Part shown: positions 42,415 through 50,925 of the stretch, piece by piece
Layout of the letters: each line of letters opens with the position of its first letter
How positions within the stretch are numbered: the first letter of the stretch is position 1
Translations under genes and position numbers: made by a program
Notes under the pieces: generated by a model
The model's input: the letters and a program-made list of their open reading frames with translations, nothing else
Told to the model about the DNA's origin: nothing
Database searches by the model: none
Assembly: GCA_023421395.1 (NCBI GenBank)
Contig: JAEZTL010000003.1
Location: 1 to 64,000, forward strand
DNA: 64,000 nt
Source of the DNA: Bacillota bacterium
GTDB lineage: Bacteria > Bacillota > Clostridia > Christensenellales > Aristaeellaceae
Direction: 5' to 3'

Positions 42415-43284
42415 TTATTTTTTGTTTACGATGCCGTCGAGGATGTCCCAGATGCGCTCCAGGTCCTCGTAGCTGGAATAGCTGAGGATGAGCCGGCCGC
42501 GCTTTTCATCGCCCTCCAGCTTCGCCCGGGTGCCGAAGGCATCCCGCGCCATGGATTCGAGCCGGGTCAGCTCGCCCGCGGGCCGGGGTTTTGGCTTCTT
42601 TTCCGGCGCGGCGAGCTGTTGCTGGCAGATGCGCTCCAGCTGCCGCACGTTCAGCGACTGCGCGCGGGTCAGGTTGGCCAGCCGCACCTGCGCCTCGGGC
42701 GAATTGAGCCCCGCCAGCGCCCGCGCGTGGCCCGCCGTGAGCGTGCCGTCCTTCAGCATGGTGAGAATGCTCTCCGGAAGCGACAAGAGCCGGAGGAGGT
42801 TCGCCACCGCCGGGCGGCTCTTGCCCAGCCGCGAGGCGGCCTGCTCCTGGGTATAGCCGCACTCCGCGATCAGCGCGCGCACGCCCATGGCCTCCTCGAC
42901 GGGGTTCAGGCCCTCGCGCTGCAGGTTCTCAATCAGCGCGATTTCGAGGCGGCGGGTGGCGTCGTAATCCCGTACGATGGCGGGGATTTCCGCGAGGCCC
43001 GCCAGCCGCGCCGCGCGGAAGCGGCGCTCCCCCGCGATGATGGAATAGCGCGCGCCGGTCCGGGTCACCAGGATCGGCTGCACCACGCCCACCGAGCGGA
43101 TGGACTCCGACAGCTCGCGCAGCGACGCCTCGTCAAAGGTGCGGCGGGGCTGTTCGCGGTTGACGTCGATGTCCTGAAGGCGGATGGACAGCACCTCGTC
43201 GCGCTCGTCGCGCTCCTCGTGCTGCTCTCCGCCCAGAAGAGCCTCCAGGCCGCGTCCCAAGCCGTGCTTTGGGGTTTTGGCCAT
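42415..43284 (-). CDS. parB: Chromosome partitioning protein ParB (Spo0J)
   Basis: A 289-residue protein. The N-terminal CTPase/ParB domain has IRLQDIDVNREQPRRTFDEASL, GVVQPILVTRTG and the box II GERRFRAARLAGL. The HTH domain (GYTQEQAASRLGKSRPAVANLLRLL) recognises parS, and the C-terminal dimerisation domain ends YEDLERIWDIL. It loads at parS, slides as a clamp and organises the origin with ParA and SMC; in spore-formers it also antagonises sporulation inhibition by Soj. It lies 12 kb from oriC. No canonical parS (TGTTTCACGTGAAACA) was seen in the window. Confidence 0.96.
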   Translation of the reverse strand: MAKTPKHGLGRGLEALLGGEQHEERDERDEVLSIRLQDIDVNREQPRRTFDEASLRELSESIRSVGVVQPILVTRTGARYSIIAGERRFRAARLAGLAEIPAIVRDYDATRRLEIALIENLQREGLNPVEEAMGVRALIAECGYTQEQAASRLGKSRPAVANLLRLLSLPESILTMLKDGTLTAGHARALAGLNSPEAQVRLANLTRAQSLNVRQLERICQQQLAAPEKKPKPRPAGELTRLESMARDAFGTRAKLEGDEKRGRLILSYSSYEDLERIWDILDGIVNKK

Positions 43285-43465
43285 TCAATCGCCTCCCTTC
43301 GTGAGGGCAATGAAACCCGCTTCGCGTCTTTCATTGCGGAGCGCAAACCCTGCGGGCTCCGGCCCGCGGCCGGGTTCGCGCGTAAATCGAAATGCAACCT
43401 GCGGCCGCGCATGTCGCCCTCCGGTTGCCTTGAATGAATCGCCGGTGTCGGCGGCGCGGCTTTTT

Positions 43466-43540
43466 CTTTCCCTTGCGGGGGTTCCAAGGGGCAACCTGCC
43501 CTTTGGTGGGGTTCGGGGACGCGCCTCCGGACGCGTTACT
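43466..43540. repeat. Dispersed 3'-end repeat, family 2 (at parA)
   Basis: TTTCCCTTGCGGGGGTTCC, AAGGGGCAACCTGCCCTTTG and GTGGGGTTCGGGGACGCGCC lie between parB and parA and touch the parA stop (43536). They resemble the copies at 28192, 40655 and 44494. Confidence 0.55.
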
Positions 43541-44306
43541 CCGGATTCTCCACCCGCTCGATCAACTCCTGCGCCAGCGCGCGGTAGGCCTCGGTGCCGG
43601 CGCAGCGCGGGTCGTAGAGGTGGATGGGCAGGCCGTGGCTGGGCGCTTCGCTGAGGCGCACGTTCCGGGGCACGACGGTGGCGAACACCCGGTCCCGAAA
43701 ATGCTTTTTCACCTCGTCCACCACCTGGATGCCCAGGTTCGTCCGGCCGTCCAGCATGGTCAGCACCACGCCCAGCACCTCGAGCCCGGGGTTGAGCCGC
43801 TTTCGCACCAGCGAGAGCGTGTTCATCAACTGGCCCACGCCCTCCAGCGCGTAGTATTCGCATTGAATGGGAACCAGCACGCTGCCCGCGGCGGCCAGCG
43901 CGTTGAGGGTGATCAGCCCGAGGGACGGCGGGCAGTCGATCAGGATGTAATCGTAATCGGAATCGAGGGACACCAGCGCGTCCCGGAGCAGCGTGTCGCG
44001 GCCGGGCATGGCCACCAGCTCGATCTCCGCGCCCGCCAGCGCGATGGCGCTGGGCAGCAGCTTCAGCCCCGCGTAGCCGGTGTCAATCACCGCGCCGGAG
44101 GCCGGATAATCATTGATCAGCACGTCGTAGATGGAATGCGCGCCCTTCCCCGCCTTGCCCAGGCCGCTGGTGGCGTTGCCCTGGGGGTCGGCGTCGATGA
44201 GCAGCGTGCGCTTGCCCGCTTCCGCGAGGCACGCGGACAGGTTAACCGCCGTGGTCGTCTTGCCCACGCCGCCCTTTTGGTTGGTGATCGCGATGATTCT
44301 GCCCAC
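43536..44306 (-). CDS. parA: Chromosome partitioning ATPase ParA (Soj)
   Basis: A 256-residue ATPase of the MinD/ParA superfamily. The deviant Walker A KGGVGKTTTAVNLSACLA is at residues 11-28, Walker A' follows in LLIDADPQGNATSGLG, and Walker B is YDYILIDCPPSLGLITLNAL. It binds DNA non-specifically in the ATP form and moves ParB-parS complexes apart. The GTG at 44306 follows GGAGGCG. The parB gene lies 251 bases downstream, a longer gap than the usual overlap, and the gap holds a family-2 repeat. Confidence 0.96.
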   Translation of the reverse strand: MGRIIAITNQKGGVGKTTTAVNLSACLAEAGKRTLLIDADPQGNATSGLGKAGKGAHSIYDVLINDYPASGAVIDTGYAGLKLLPSAIALAGAEIELVAMPGRDTLLRDALVSLDSDYDYILIDCPPSLGLITLNALAAAGSVLVPIQCEYYALEGVGQLMNTLSLVRKRLNPGLEVLGVVLTMLDGRTNLGIQVVDEVKKHFRDRVFATVVPRNVRLSEAPSHGLPIHLYDPRCAGTEAYRALAQELIERVENPE

Positions 44307-44445
44307 GAACGCGCCTCCAAAATATGTGTTCCTCTATTATACCGCCCGGAGCCCGCGTTGGCAACGCAGATTGCGTAAAACGGGAGAGGGGAAGGGACGG
44401 CCTCCGGCGGCCCGCTTTTTTGAAAAAACGGGGAAAAAACTTTGC

Positions 44446-44493
44446 GTATTCTGCAACAACGCCCGCGCATGCGCGGGCGTTGTTGCAGAATAC
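44446..44493. terminator. 48-bp perfect palindrome, rny terminator
   Basis: The two 24-base halves are exact reverse complements with no loop (44446-44469 and 44470-44493), reading GTATTCTGCAACAACGCCCG outward to inward. On the minus strand it lies 70 bases past the rny stop and is followed by GCAAAGTTTTTT. It is the longest perfect palindrome seen in the window. Confidence 0.75.
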
Positions 44494-44574
44494 TTTGTGG
44501 GGAGTCCAGAGGGATTCAATCCCTCCGGCGGGGATCCGGGGGCGACGCCCCCGTCGTTCCCCCGTTACTTCGCG
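44494..44574. repeat. Dispersed 3'-end repeat, family 2 (at rny)
   Basis: TGGGGAGTCCAGAGGGATTC, AATCCCTCCGGCGGGGATCC and GGGGGCGACGCCCCCGTCG form a complete copy that touches the rny stop (44565). It pairs internally as two GC hairpins (GAGGGATTCAATCCCTC and GGGGGCGACGCCCCC). Confidence 0.6.
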
Positions 44575-46109
44575 AAATCCACGGCGCGGGTTTCGCGGAT
44601 CACGTTCACCTTGATCTGGCCGGGGTACTCCATCTCGCGCTCGATGCGCTTGACGATTTCCTTGGCCAGGATCAGCGTGCCGGCGTCGTTGACGTCCTCG
44701 GGCTTGACGATGATGCGGACCTCGCGGCCTGACTGGATGGCGTAGCTCTTTTCGACGCCTTCGAAGGAATTGGAGATCTCCTCCAGCTTTTCGAGGCGCT
44801 TGATGTAATTTTCCAGCGACTCGCGGCGCGCGCCGGGCCGGGCGGCCGAGATGGCGTCCGCGGCCTGCACCAGCACGGCCTCGACCGTCTGGGGCTCGAC
44901 GTCGTTGTGGTGGGCGCCGATGGCGTTGACGACCGCTGCGGATTCGTTGAACTTCTTGGCCAGATCCACGCCGATGCTGACATGGGTGCCCTCGACCTCG
45001 TGGTCGATGGCCTTGCCGATGTCGTGCAGGAGTCCCGCGCGCTTGGCCAGCTGCGCGTCCGCGCCCAGTTCCGACGCCATGACGCCCGCCAGGTGGCTGA
45101 CCTCGATGGAGTGCTTGAGCACGTTCTGACCGTAGCTGGTGCGGTACTTCATGCGGCCCAGGAGCTTGACCAGCTCCGGATGGATCGAGTGCAGGTTGGT
45201 TTCAAATACGGCCTGTTCTCCGGCCTCGCGGATCTGGTTCTCCACCTCGCGGCGGGACTTCTCCACGATTTCCTCGATGCGGGCCGGGTGGATGCGCCCG
45301 TCGGTGATCAGCTTTTCCAGCGTCATGCGGGCGACCTCGCGGCGCACCGGATCGAAGCCGGAGATGATGACCGCCTCGGGGGTGTCATCGATGATCAGGT
45401 CGACGCCGGTGGCGGTTTCAAGGGCGCGGATGTTGCGGCCCTCACGGCCGATGATGCGGCCCTTCATGTCGTCGTTGGGCAGCGCCACCACCGAAACGGT
45501 GGTCTCGGCCACGTGATCGGCGGCGCACTTCTGGATGGCGAGGGCGATCAGGTTGCGGGCCTTCTTGTCCGCCTCTTCCTTGGCCTTGCCCTCGATCTCG
45601 CGCACCATGACGGCGGCGTCGTGGTAGGCGTCCTTGCGGATGCGGTCCAGCAGCTGGTCGCGGGCTTCCTCGAGGGTCATGTTGGAGACGCGCTCAAGCT
45701 CTTCCTGCTGCTTCGCGTGCAGCGTCTGAGCCTCGGCCTCCAGCCGTTCGGCTTCCTTGTACTTCTGGTTCAGGCCTTCCTCGCGGGTTTCCAGGTTGTC
45801 CAGCTTCTTGTCCAGCGTCTCTTCCCGTTGGGCCACCCGGCGCTCCAGCCGCGTCACTTCGCTGCGGCGGTCGCGCACTTCCTTGTCGAGTTCGTTCTTA
45901 AGCTTGATGATCTCTTCCTTGGCTTCGAGAATGGTCTCCTTCTTTTTCTCCTCAGCCTTTCGCGTGGCGTCGTCCAGCAGGTTCTTGGCGAACGTTTCGG
46001 TTCGCCCGATCTTCTTTTCGGTTACATTCTGTCTGTAGAGAAAACCGGCTACAAGGCCTGCGGCCAACGCAATCAACGCGCTGATGATCGCGATGATTGT
46101 CGTGCTCAA
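44565..46109 (-). CDS. rny: Ribonuclease Y
   Basis: A 514-residue enzyme. An N-terminal membrane anchor (about residues 5-25) is followed by a long Glu/Lys coiled coil (about 30-200), a KH domain (NDDMKGRIIGREGRNIRALE) and an HD domain (LLHDIGKAIDHEVEGTH, IGAHHNDVEP). It is the membrane-bound endoribonuclease that starts mRNA decay in many firmicutes. The TTG at 46109 has GGGGG at 10 bases upstream; an in-frame TTG at 46133 would add 8 residues. A consensus promoter lies at 46199-46227 and a strong terminator follows the gene. Confidence 0.95.
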   Translation of the reverse strand: MSTTIIAIISALIALAAGLVAGFLYRQNVTEKKIGRTETFAKNLLDDATRKAEEKKKETILEAKEEIIKLKNELDKEVRDRRSEVTRLERRVAQREETLDKKLDNLETREEGLNQKYKEAERLEAEAQTLHAKQQEELERVSNMTLEEARDQLLDRIRKDAYHDAAVMVREIEGKAKEEADKKARNLIALAIQKCAADHVAETTVSVVALPNDDMKGRIIGREGRNIRALETATGVDLIIDDTPEAVIISGFDPVRREVARMTLEKLITDGRIHPARIEEIVEKSRREVENQIREAGEQAVFETNLHSIHPELVKLLGRMKYRTSYGQNVLKHSIEVSHLAGVMASELGADAQLAKRAGLLHDIGKAIDHEVEGTHVSIGVDLAKKFNESAAVVNAIGAHHNDVEPQTVEAVLVQAADAISAARPGARRESLENYIKRLEKLEEISNSFEGVEKSYAIQSGREVRIIVKPEDVNDAGTLILAKEIVKRIEREMEYPGQIKVNVIRETRAVDFAK

Positions 46110-46198
46110 TGAAAGTTGTCCCCCTTCCTGCAAAAACTAACGGAACCGGCGCGGGTGCGCCGGGATAAATCCAGCCAAAAGACTTGACTATCAGAACT

Positions 46199-46227
46199 AT
46201 TTTACTTGCTTCAATTGAAAGTGTCAA
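46199..46227 (-). promoter_or_regulatory. Sigma-A promoter of rny
   Basis: On the minus strand, TTGACA (46227-46222) and TAAAAT (46204-46199) are separated by 17 bases, about 90 bases upstream of the rny start. Confidence 0.8.
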
Positions 46228-46353
46228 GCCGCTGACGGATGTGCGAGGGCGATTTAACCGTAAGATTTTGTTACGTGCCGCCGCCGTGGCTTTTCTTTTC
46301 AGGAAAGCGGTGTTACAATGAAAGGGATATTTCTGTTACCGGGAGCGGATGGC

Positions 46354-47532
46354 ATGGATCGCGCGTATTGGGAAGAATTTGACCGCGGCATTGACCGCCG
46401 CGGTACCTACTGCGAAAAATGGGATTTCAACGAAAAGAATTTCGGCCGGGAGGACGTCCTCCCCATGTGGGTGGCGGACATGGACTTCGCGTCGCCGGAA
46501 TGCGTCCGGGAAGCGGTCATGGCGCGCGCCGCCCATGGCGCCTACGGCTACACCGAGTACACCGTTCCCATGATGGAGGCCGTATCGGAATGGATGCGGG
46601 CGCGCCACGGCCTTGACATGCGGCCCGAATGGGCGCTTTTCAGCCCCGGGGTGGTGGATTCCATCCTGTTCGCGCTGCGGGCGGTCACGAACCCCGGCGA
46701 CGGCGTCATCGTCCAGCCGCCGGTCTACCAGCCTTTTTTCAAGATGGCCGACCGCGCCGGGTGCGCGGTGGTGAAAAACCCGCTGGTGGAAACCGCGGAG
46801 GGCTGGCGGATGAACCTCGCCCAGCTGGAGGATCAGCTGAAAGCTGGCGCGAAGGCCATGATCCTGTGCAGCCCCCACAACCCGGTGGGCCGCGTCTGGA
46901 CGAAGGCGGAGCTTCAGGAACTGGTGAACCTTCTCAACCGCTACGGCGCGACGCTGATCGCGGACGAAATCCATGCGGACTTCGCGCTGCCCGGCCACAT
47001 CCACACCGCGTCGATGACCCTTGCCGGCGCGGAAAAGTCGATCCTTCTCGTCTCCTCCACGAAGACGTTCAACCTGGCGGGGCTGCGCTCCTCCACGATG
47101 GTCATCCGGGACGAGGCGCTGCGCGAACGCGTCAAGGGCGTCATGAAAAAGATGGGCGCCGACACGCCCAACATCTTCGGCGCGGTGGGGCAGACGGCGG
47201 CCTACCGCTTGGGCGCGCCCTGGCTGGACGCGCTGACGCGCTACCTGGACGAAAACCGCCGCCTCGCGGAGGCATTTTTCGCGGCCCGCGCGCCGAGGAT
47301 CCGCCCCGCCCGCATGGAGGGCACGTACCTCATGTGGCTCAACTGCCGCGAGTTCCAGATGGACCAAAAGGCGCTCGAGCGCTTCTTCATCGACCGCGCG
47401 GGGGTGGGGCTGTCCTCCGGCACCCACTTCGGCGAGGAGGGCGCGGGCTTCATGCGCATGAACCTGGCCGCGCCCAAGGCGCGCGTGGCGGAGGCGCTTC
47501 AGCGCATCGGGGAAGCGGTGAAGACCCTGTGA
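46354..47532 (+). CDS. patB: PatB/MalY-type C-S lyase or aminotransferase
   Basis: A 392-residue PLP enzyme of the MalY/PatB group. The start MDRAYWEEFDRGIDRRGTYCEKWDF matches the typical R-R-G-T-x-x-x-K-W-D opening, and LPMWVADMDFASPECV follows. PLP-binding residues are in SPHNPVGRVW, ADEIHADFALPG and SSTKTFNLAGLRSS (Schiff-base Lys). These enzymes cleave cystathionine or cysteine conjugates at the beta carbon. The ATG at 46354 is preferred over 46318 because it begins the conserved region, with GGGAG upstream. Its stop overlaps the exonuclease start (GTGA). Confidence 0.92.
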   Translation: MDRAYWEEFDRGIDRRGTYCEKWDFNEKNFGREDVLPMWVADMDFASPECVREAVMARAAHGAYGYTEYTVPMMEAVSEWMRARHGLDMRPEWALFSPGVVDSILFALRAVTNPGDGVIVQPPVYQPFFKMADRAGCAVVKNPLVETAEGWRMNLAQLEDQLKAGAKAMILCSPHNPVGRVWTKAELQELVNLLNRYGATLIADEIHADFALPGHIHTASMTLAGAEKSILLVSSTKTFNLAGLRSSTMVIRDEALRERVKGVMKKMGADTPNIFGAVGQTAAYRLGAPWLDALTRYLDENRRLAEAFFAARAPRIRPARMEGTYLMWLNCREFQMDQKALERFFIDRAGVGLSSGTHFGEEGAGFMRMNLAAPKARVAEALQRIGEAVKTL

Positions 47533-48113
47533 GCGTGATCATCTTTGACACCGAGGCCACGGATCTCGTCCCCGGCCAGATCTGCCAGCTCTCCTACCTC
47601 ATCGCCGAGGGCGAGCGCGTGGAGGGCAAAAACCTCTTCTTTGAAGTGGACGACATGAGCGAGGGCGCGCTGGAGGTGCACGGCTTCACGCTGGAGCAGC
47701 TGCGCGAGCTGTCCGGCGGCCTGCGCTTTGAGGACGCCGCCCGGGACGTGCTGGAAGACTTCTCCGCCGTGAAGACGTGGGTGGGCCACAACGTGTCGGC
47801 GGATGAAAAGTACCTCCGGGTGGAGATGGAGCGCTGCGGCCTCGCGTTGCCGAAAAAGCCTGCCTTCTGCACGATGAACTACTTCACCTCCGATATGAAT
47901 CTGGCCCGCAAGGTCAACATCGGCCGGCCCAAGCCGCCCAAGCTGACCGAGCTGGTCCAGTTCTTTGAACTGTCGGAGGACTTTGTCGCGGAAAGGGCCG
48001 CCGAATGGTTCGGCGGCGGCGGCGCGCTGCACGACGCCCGCTTCGACACCGCCGCCACCTACCTGTGCCTTCTGGAGGGAACCCGGCGCGGCAGGGTGCG
48101 GGGGGTATTGTAG
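47529..48113 (+). CDS. DEDDh-family 3'-5' exonuclease
   Basis: A 194-residue protein with the DnaQ/DEDDh motifs: ExoI IIFDTEATDL, ExoII VGHNVSADEKYL and ExoIII LHDARFDTAATYL with the catalytic His and Asp. The two metal ions removed nucleotides from 3' ends in this fold; whether the substrate is DNA or RNA is open. It lacks polymerase domains, so it may assist proofreading or RNA turnover. The GTG at 47529 overlaps the patB stop, and a second GTG six bases later is possible. It is probably co-transcribed with patB. Confidence 0.85.
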   Translation: MSVIIFDTEATDLVPGQICQLSYLIAEGERVEGKNLFFEVDDMSEGALEVHGFTLEQLRELSGGLRFEDAARDVLEDFSAVKTWVGHNVSADEKYLRVEMERCGLALPKKPAFCTMNYFTSDMNLARKVNIGRPKPPKLTELVQFFELSEDFVAERAAEWFGGGGALHDARFDTAATYLCLLEGTRRGRVRGVL

Positions 48114-48140
48114 GGCATCCTTAAGCCCGTCGAGGGTTTT

Positions 48141-48280
48141 TCAATGCGAAGGAGCGAACCTGCGCCCCTGTCAGCCTCACAGATTTTCAGGCGGCGCGCT
48201 GCTGGATGGCGCGGTTTTCCCCTGGCGCGCGCTGAAAAAAGCAACCGTTCCCGGCGTTCGCACGCCGGGAAGGATCGAAG
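48141..48280. repeat. Dispersed hairpin repeat, family 1, copy B
   Basis: The core AGGCGGCGCGCTGCTGGATGG (split here as AGGCGGCGCGCT and GCTGGATGG) and hairpin 2 (TTCCCGGCG-TTCGCA-CGCCGGGAA, about 48248-48271) match copies A, C and D. Hairpin 1 is decayed in this copy. It lies between the exonuclease stop and tRNA-Arg. Confidence 0.6.
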
Positions 48281-48452
48281 CTTCCCGTGGGCTTTGTCGA
48301 TGGACTGATCCCCCGGGCGGGTCTTTCAGAGAAAGAGAAGCCCGCAGCGCCGCCGAGCACGAAAATTAACCGTCCCCGAGAGAATTTCCCGCAGGTTTTC
48401 ATTGACAAACCCGCCCGATGGCGCTATAATAGTCAAGCGTTGTTGCAAGCGT

Positions 48453-48529
48453 GTGCCCGTAGCTCAGCCGGATAGAGTGTTTGGCTACGAACCAAAAGGT
48501 CGTGGGTTCGAATCCCTCCGGGCACGCCA
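48453..48529 (+). tRNA. tRNA-Arg (anticodon ACG)
   Basis: A complete 77-base gene. The acceptor stem GTGCCCG/CGGGCAC is followed by discriminator G and an encoded CCA. The D-arm is GCTC...GAGT, the anticodon stem TTTGG/CCAAA carries loop CTACGAA (anticodon ACG, read as ICG), and the T-arm is GTGGG-TTCGAAT-CCCTC. A TATAAT-like element lies at 48425-48430 as its promoter -10 box (with TTGACA 17 bases before at about 48402). It decodes CGU, CGC and CGA. Confidence 0.97.
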
Positions 48530-48530
48530 T

Positions 48531-48573
48531 AAAAAGCCCTTGAAATCATTGGGTTTCAGGGCTTTTTCTTTTG
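48531..48573 (+). terminator. Terminator of tRNA-Arg
   Basis: AAAAAGCCCT pairs with AGGGCTTTTT (48531-48540 with about 48557-48566), with an inner GAAA/TTTC extension, and is followed by CTTTTG. It begins 2 bases after the CCA. Confidence 0.85.
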
Positions 48574-48599
48574 TCTTTTCCGTTCGGGCTGATTTGGGT

Positions 48600-48619
48600 G
48601 TGCAACTTCTGTGCAACTT
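48600..48619 (+). repeat. Direct repeat GTGCAACTT, 11-bp period, candidate integrase arm site
   Basis: GTGCAACTT occurs at 48600-48608 and 48611-48619, one helical turn apart, just beyond the tRNA-Arg terminator. The position and spacing resemble the TGCACAG repeat near the tRNA-Met junction. This suggests that the DNA right of tRNA-Arg is, or was, an integrated element. Confidence 0.4.
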
Positions 48620-48650
48620 TTTTTTCAGCAAACATCCGGTCTAGCTTCTG

Positions 48651-48697
48651 CTTTGTCTGGGCAGCCACCGGCTTGGCCGGTGGCTGCCCAGACAAAG
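48651..48697. repeat. 22-bp perfect inverted repeat with a 3-base loop
   Basis: CTTTGTCTGGGCAGCCACCGGC (48651-48672; given as its first 14 bases CTTTGTCTGGGCAG plus CCACCGGC) is exactly complementary to 48676-48697 across TTG. No T-run follows on either strand, so it is not a canonical terminator. It lies between tRNA-Arg and the 48841 gene. Positions 48698-48840 hold nothing else recognisable. Confidence 0.75.
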
Positions 48698-48840
48698 AAA
48701 ACCGCAGGAAAAATCTTCCCCGCGTTCCCGTTTGCCCCAATTCACCGCAAATCGCCGACGCATGCGCCCATTGCATGGCCGACCGCGCCTGACCCGCTGC
48801 GCCTCTTTGTGGCTGCGAATTTGGTCGGGTCCGTTGGCGG

Positions 48841-49461
48841 TCATTTTTTCCCGAAAAGCTTTGCCAATATGCCTTTCTTTTTGACCGGAACAACGTTTGG
48901 CTTTCCCGCGGTTTCCGCTGTTTCTTCTTTATGCGCGGATGTTTCTCCCGGTTTGGCGGCTGCGCCGTCAGGCACAATCTCAACAACGAAATCTTCCGCA
49001 TATGCGTGATTCAGAAAATCGATGTTTTCCCGAAGCGGAGACAAATCATGCCCGTTCGCATTCACGGAGATCCTGTAGCGCATCGGATTGGAAGGCTTCA
49101 TAAGCGCTCTCATGGTCATCAGCCCTTCCAGCCCGCCCTGAAAACACAGCGTGATACTGTTGACGAATTCCGGATGATAGTTCAGCTTCGCCGAATACGA
49201 GAGCCCTTCTGCTGTCGCGCTGGGTGTTGCTTCTGGAATGAATTCTCTGCCCACGGACTTCGCAATCTGCGTTTTGACGGTAATCCGCACTTCCGGATCC
49301 TCGTCATGCGCGGCTTTCTCCATGACGCCGCTCAAGCCGGCGATAATCCGTTGGTTGTGCATTTCGCCGATGGCTTTTTGCATGATGAACAGCAACTGCT
49401 GCGCCAACTTGTCATCTTTTCCATCGAGACGGTCAAACAATGCCTTTACATATTGTTCCAT
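48841..49461 (-). CDS. Hypothetical protein (206 aa) in the tRNA-Arg-adjacent island
   Basis: A 206-residue protein with no recognised family. The N-terminal half is helical (MEQYVKALFDRLDGKDDKLA...ITVKTQIAKS). A central part with beta character follows (YSAKLNYHPEFVNSITLCFQ, MRYRISVNANGHDLSPLREN). The C-terminal 45 residues are charged and disordered (EETAETAGKPNVVPVKKKG), ending in a basic patch LAKLFGKK. The start region contains AAGGGA before the ATG. Codon use is less GC-rich than in neighbouring core genes, fitting acquired DNA. No membrane span or catalytic motif is visible. Confidence 0.65.
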   Translation of the reverse strand: MEQYVKALFDRLDGKDDKLAQQLLFIMQKAIGEMHNQRIIAGLSGVMEKAAHDEDPEVRITVKTQIAKSVGREFIPEATPSATAEGLSYSAKLNYHPEFVNSITLCFQGGLEGLMTMRALMKPSNPMRYRISVNANGHDLSPLRENIDFLNHAYAEDFVVEIVPDGAAAKPGETSAHKEETAETAGKPNVVPVKKKGILAKLFGKK

Positions 49462-49939
49462 GCGATATTATCCCTTTCGGCTCGCGCCACGAGTCTTTGC
49501 TTCCGTTACGAATCTCCTGCATTCACGGATTTTACCATATCTTAAACGAATGCGCAACAAAGAATAATGCCCTTGAGCGGGCCGGCTGCGCCCCGAAGTA
49601 TCGGTTGATGCGACGAAGCGGGTTTGCGGCCTGCGAAGGGCGGGGGGCCCTCAAGTTTTGCCTTTCTGCGGCGATTGTGACAAAAACACACGCGCCCGGT
49701 AAAGATTATAAACGGCATCGAAATTCTCCGATTTTTAATGATTCCCGGGAGGTGATCGGATATAATATGCGCTATGGTTTCGATATGAATTTGGTTATGG
49801 CTCGAATCGAGGCGCTTTTGTATGATTCGAATATGAATAAGCGGGTTGGGAAAATCCCGGCGCGCCTCCCGTACATGCGGGGACGGCTTGTGAAACGACG
49901 CTTTATACCGTGCGAAACGATTGAAAGAAGGCCATTCCC
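49462..49939. other. Gene-free region upstream of ldh
   Basis: No convincing gene was found. TATAAT at 49761-49766 is a possible ldh -10 box with a poor -35. TTGTGACAAAAACACA near 49675-49690 contains one Rex-like half-site (TTGTGA) but not its inverted partner. The base composition is more AT-rich than the flanking core genes. Confidence 0.4.
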
Positions 49940-50905
49940 ATGAGCAAAGGAAGAAAGATCGCGATTCTGGGCGCCGGCAACGTCGGCGCGACCATTGCCT
50001 ATACGCTGACCGCCGCGGGGCTCGCTACGGAGATCGTGCTGATCGACATCGCGTTTGACAAGGCGCGCGGCGAAGCCATGGACATCATTCAGGGGACGCC
50101 CTTTTGCGCGCCGGTGGACATTTACGCCGGCGACTATGCCAGCGCCGCGGGCGCGGACGTCGTGATCATCACCGCCGGCGCGGCCCGGAAACCCGGACAG
50201 ACGCGCATCGATCTGGCGCAGGGCAACGTCAACATCATCTCCTCCGTCATGCCGGAGATCGTCAAGCGCGCGCCGGAGGCGGTGTACATCGTGGTGGCCA
50301 ACCCCGTGGACATCCTGACCTACCACATCACCAAGAATTTCGGGCTGAAGCCGCGCCAGGTCATCGGTTCGGGCACGATGCTGGACTCCGCGCGGCTGAG
50401 ATCCATCTTGGCCGCCCATGTGCGCATCAACCCCGGCAACGTACACGGCTACGTGTTTGGCGAGCACGGCGACAGTTCCATGGTGCCCTGGTCGCTGACC
50501 AACATCGCCGGCATGACCATGGACGAATACTGCGAGAACGCCTGCCTCGAAGCCGAGCGCTGCGGCAAGAAGCAGCTGGAGGCGATCCTGGACGATGTGC
50601 GCACCTCCGGCGCCAAGGTGATCAAGTTCAAGGGCGCCACATATTACGCCGTCGCGATGGCCGTCAAGCGCATCGTGGAGTGCATCGTGCAGGACGCCAA
50701 TTCCGTGCTCACCGTGTCGGCCATGATCAACGGCCGCTACGGCATTGACGACGTGTGCCTGAGCCTTCCCTTCGTCATCGGCGCCAAGGGCATCATCCGG
50801 GAGATCACCCCGCCGCTCGCCGGCGAGGAGCTGGAAAAGCTGCGCGCCTCCGCGGACGCGCTGAAGGCCGTCATCGCTTCGGTGGATTTCGGGCCCAAGG
50901 CATAG
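49940..50905 (+). CDS. ldh: L-lactate dehydrogenase
   Basis: A 321-residue NAD-dependent enzyme. Rossmann motif GAGNVGATIAYTL (residues 11-23), active-site region ANPVDILTYHITK, and the catalytic His loop VFGEHGDSSMVPWS, with the substrate Arg in QTRIDLAQGN, are as expected for the LDH family rather than malate dehydrogenase. It regenerates NAD+ by reducing pyruvate to lactate. The ATG at 49940 follows AGAAGG. It appears monocistronic and is followed by repeat copy C. Confidence 0.95.
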   Translation: MSKGRKIAILGAGNVGATIAYTLTAAGLATEIVLIDIAFDKARGEAMDIIQGTPFCAPVDIYAGDYASAAGADVVIITAGAARKPGQTRIDLAQGNVNIISSVMPEIVKRAPEAVYIVVANPVDILTYHITKNFGLKPRQVIGSGTMLDSARLRSILAAHVRINPGNVHGYVFGEHGDSSMVPWSLTNIAGMTMDEYCENACLEAERCGKKQLEAILDDVRTSGAKVIKFKGATYYAVAMAVKRIVECIVQDANSVLTVSAMINGRYGIDDVCLSLPFVIGAKGIIREITPPLAGEELEKLRASADALKAVIASVDFGPKA

Positions 50906-50925
50906 GCGAAGCCAAATCAACGCGG

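Noticed and set aside
49675..49692. Rex operator upstream of ldh
   Set aside because: Only one TTGTGA half-site is present; the inverted partner has several mismatches.
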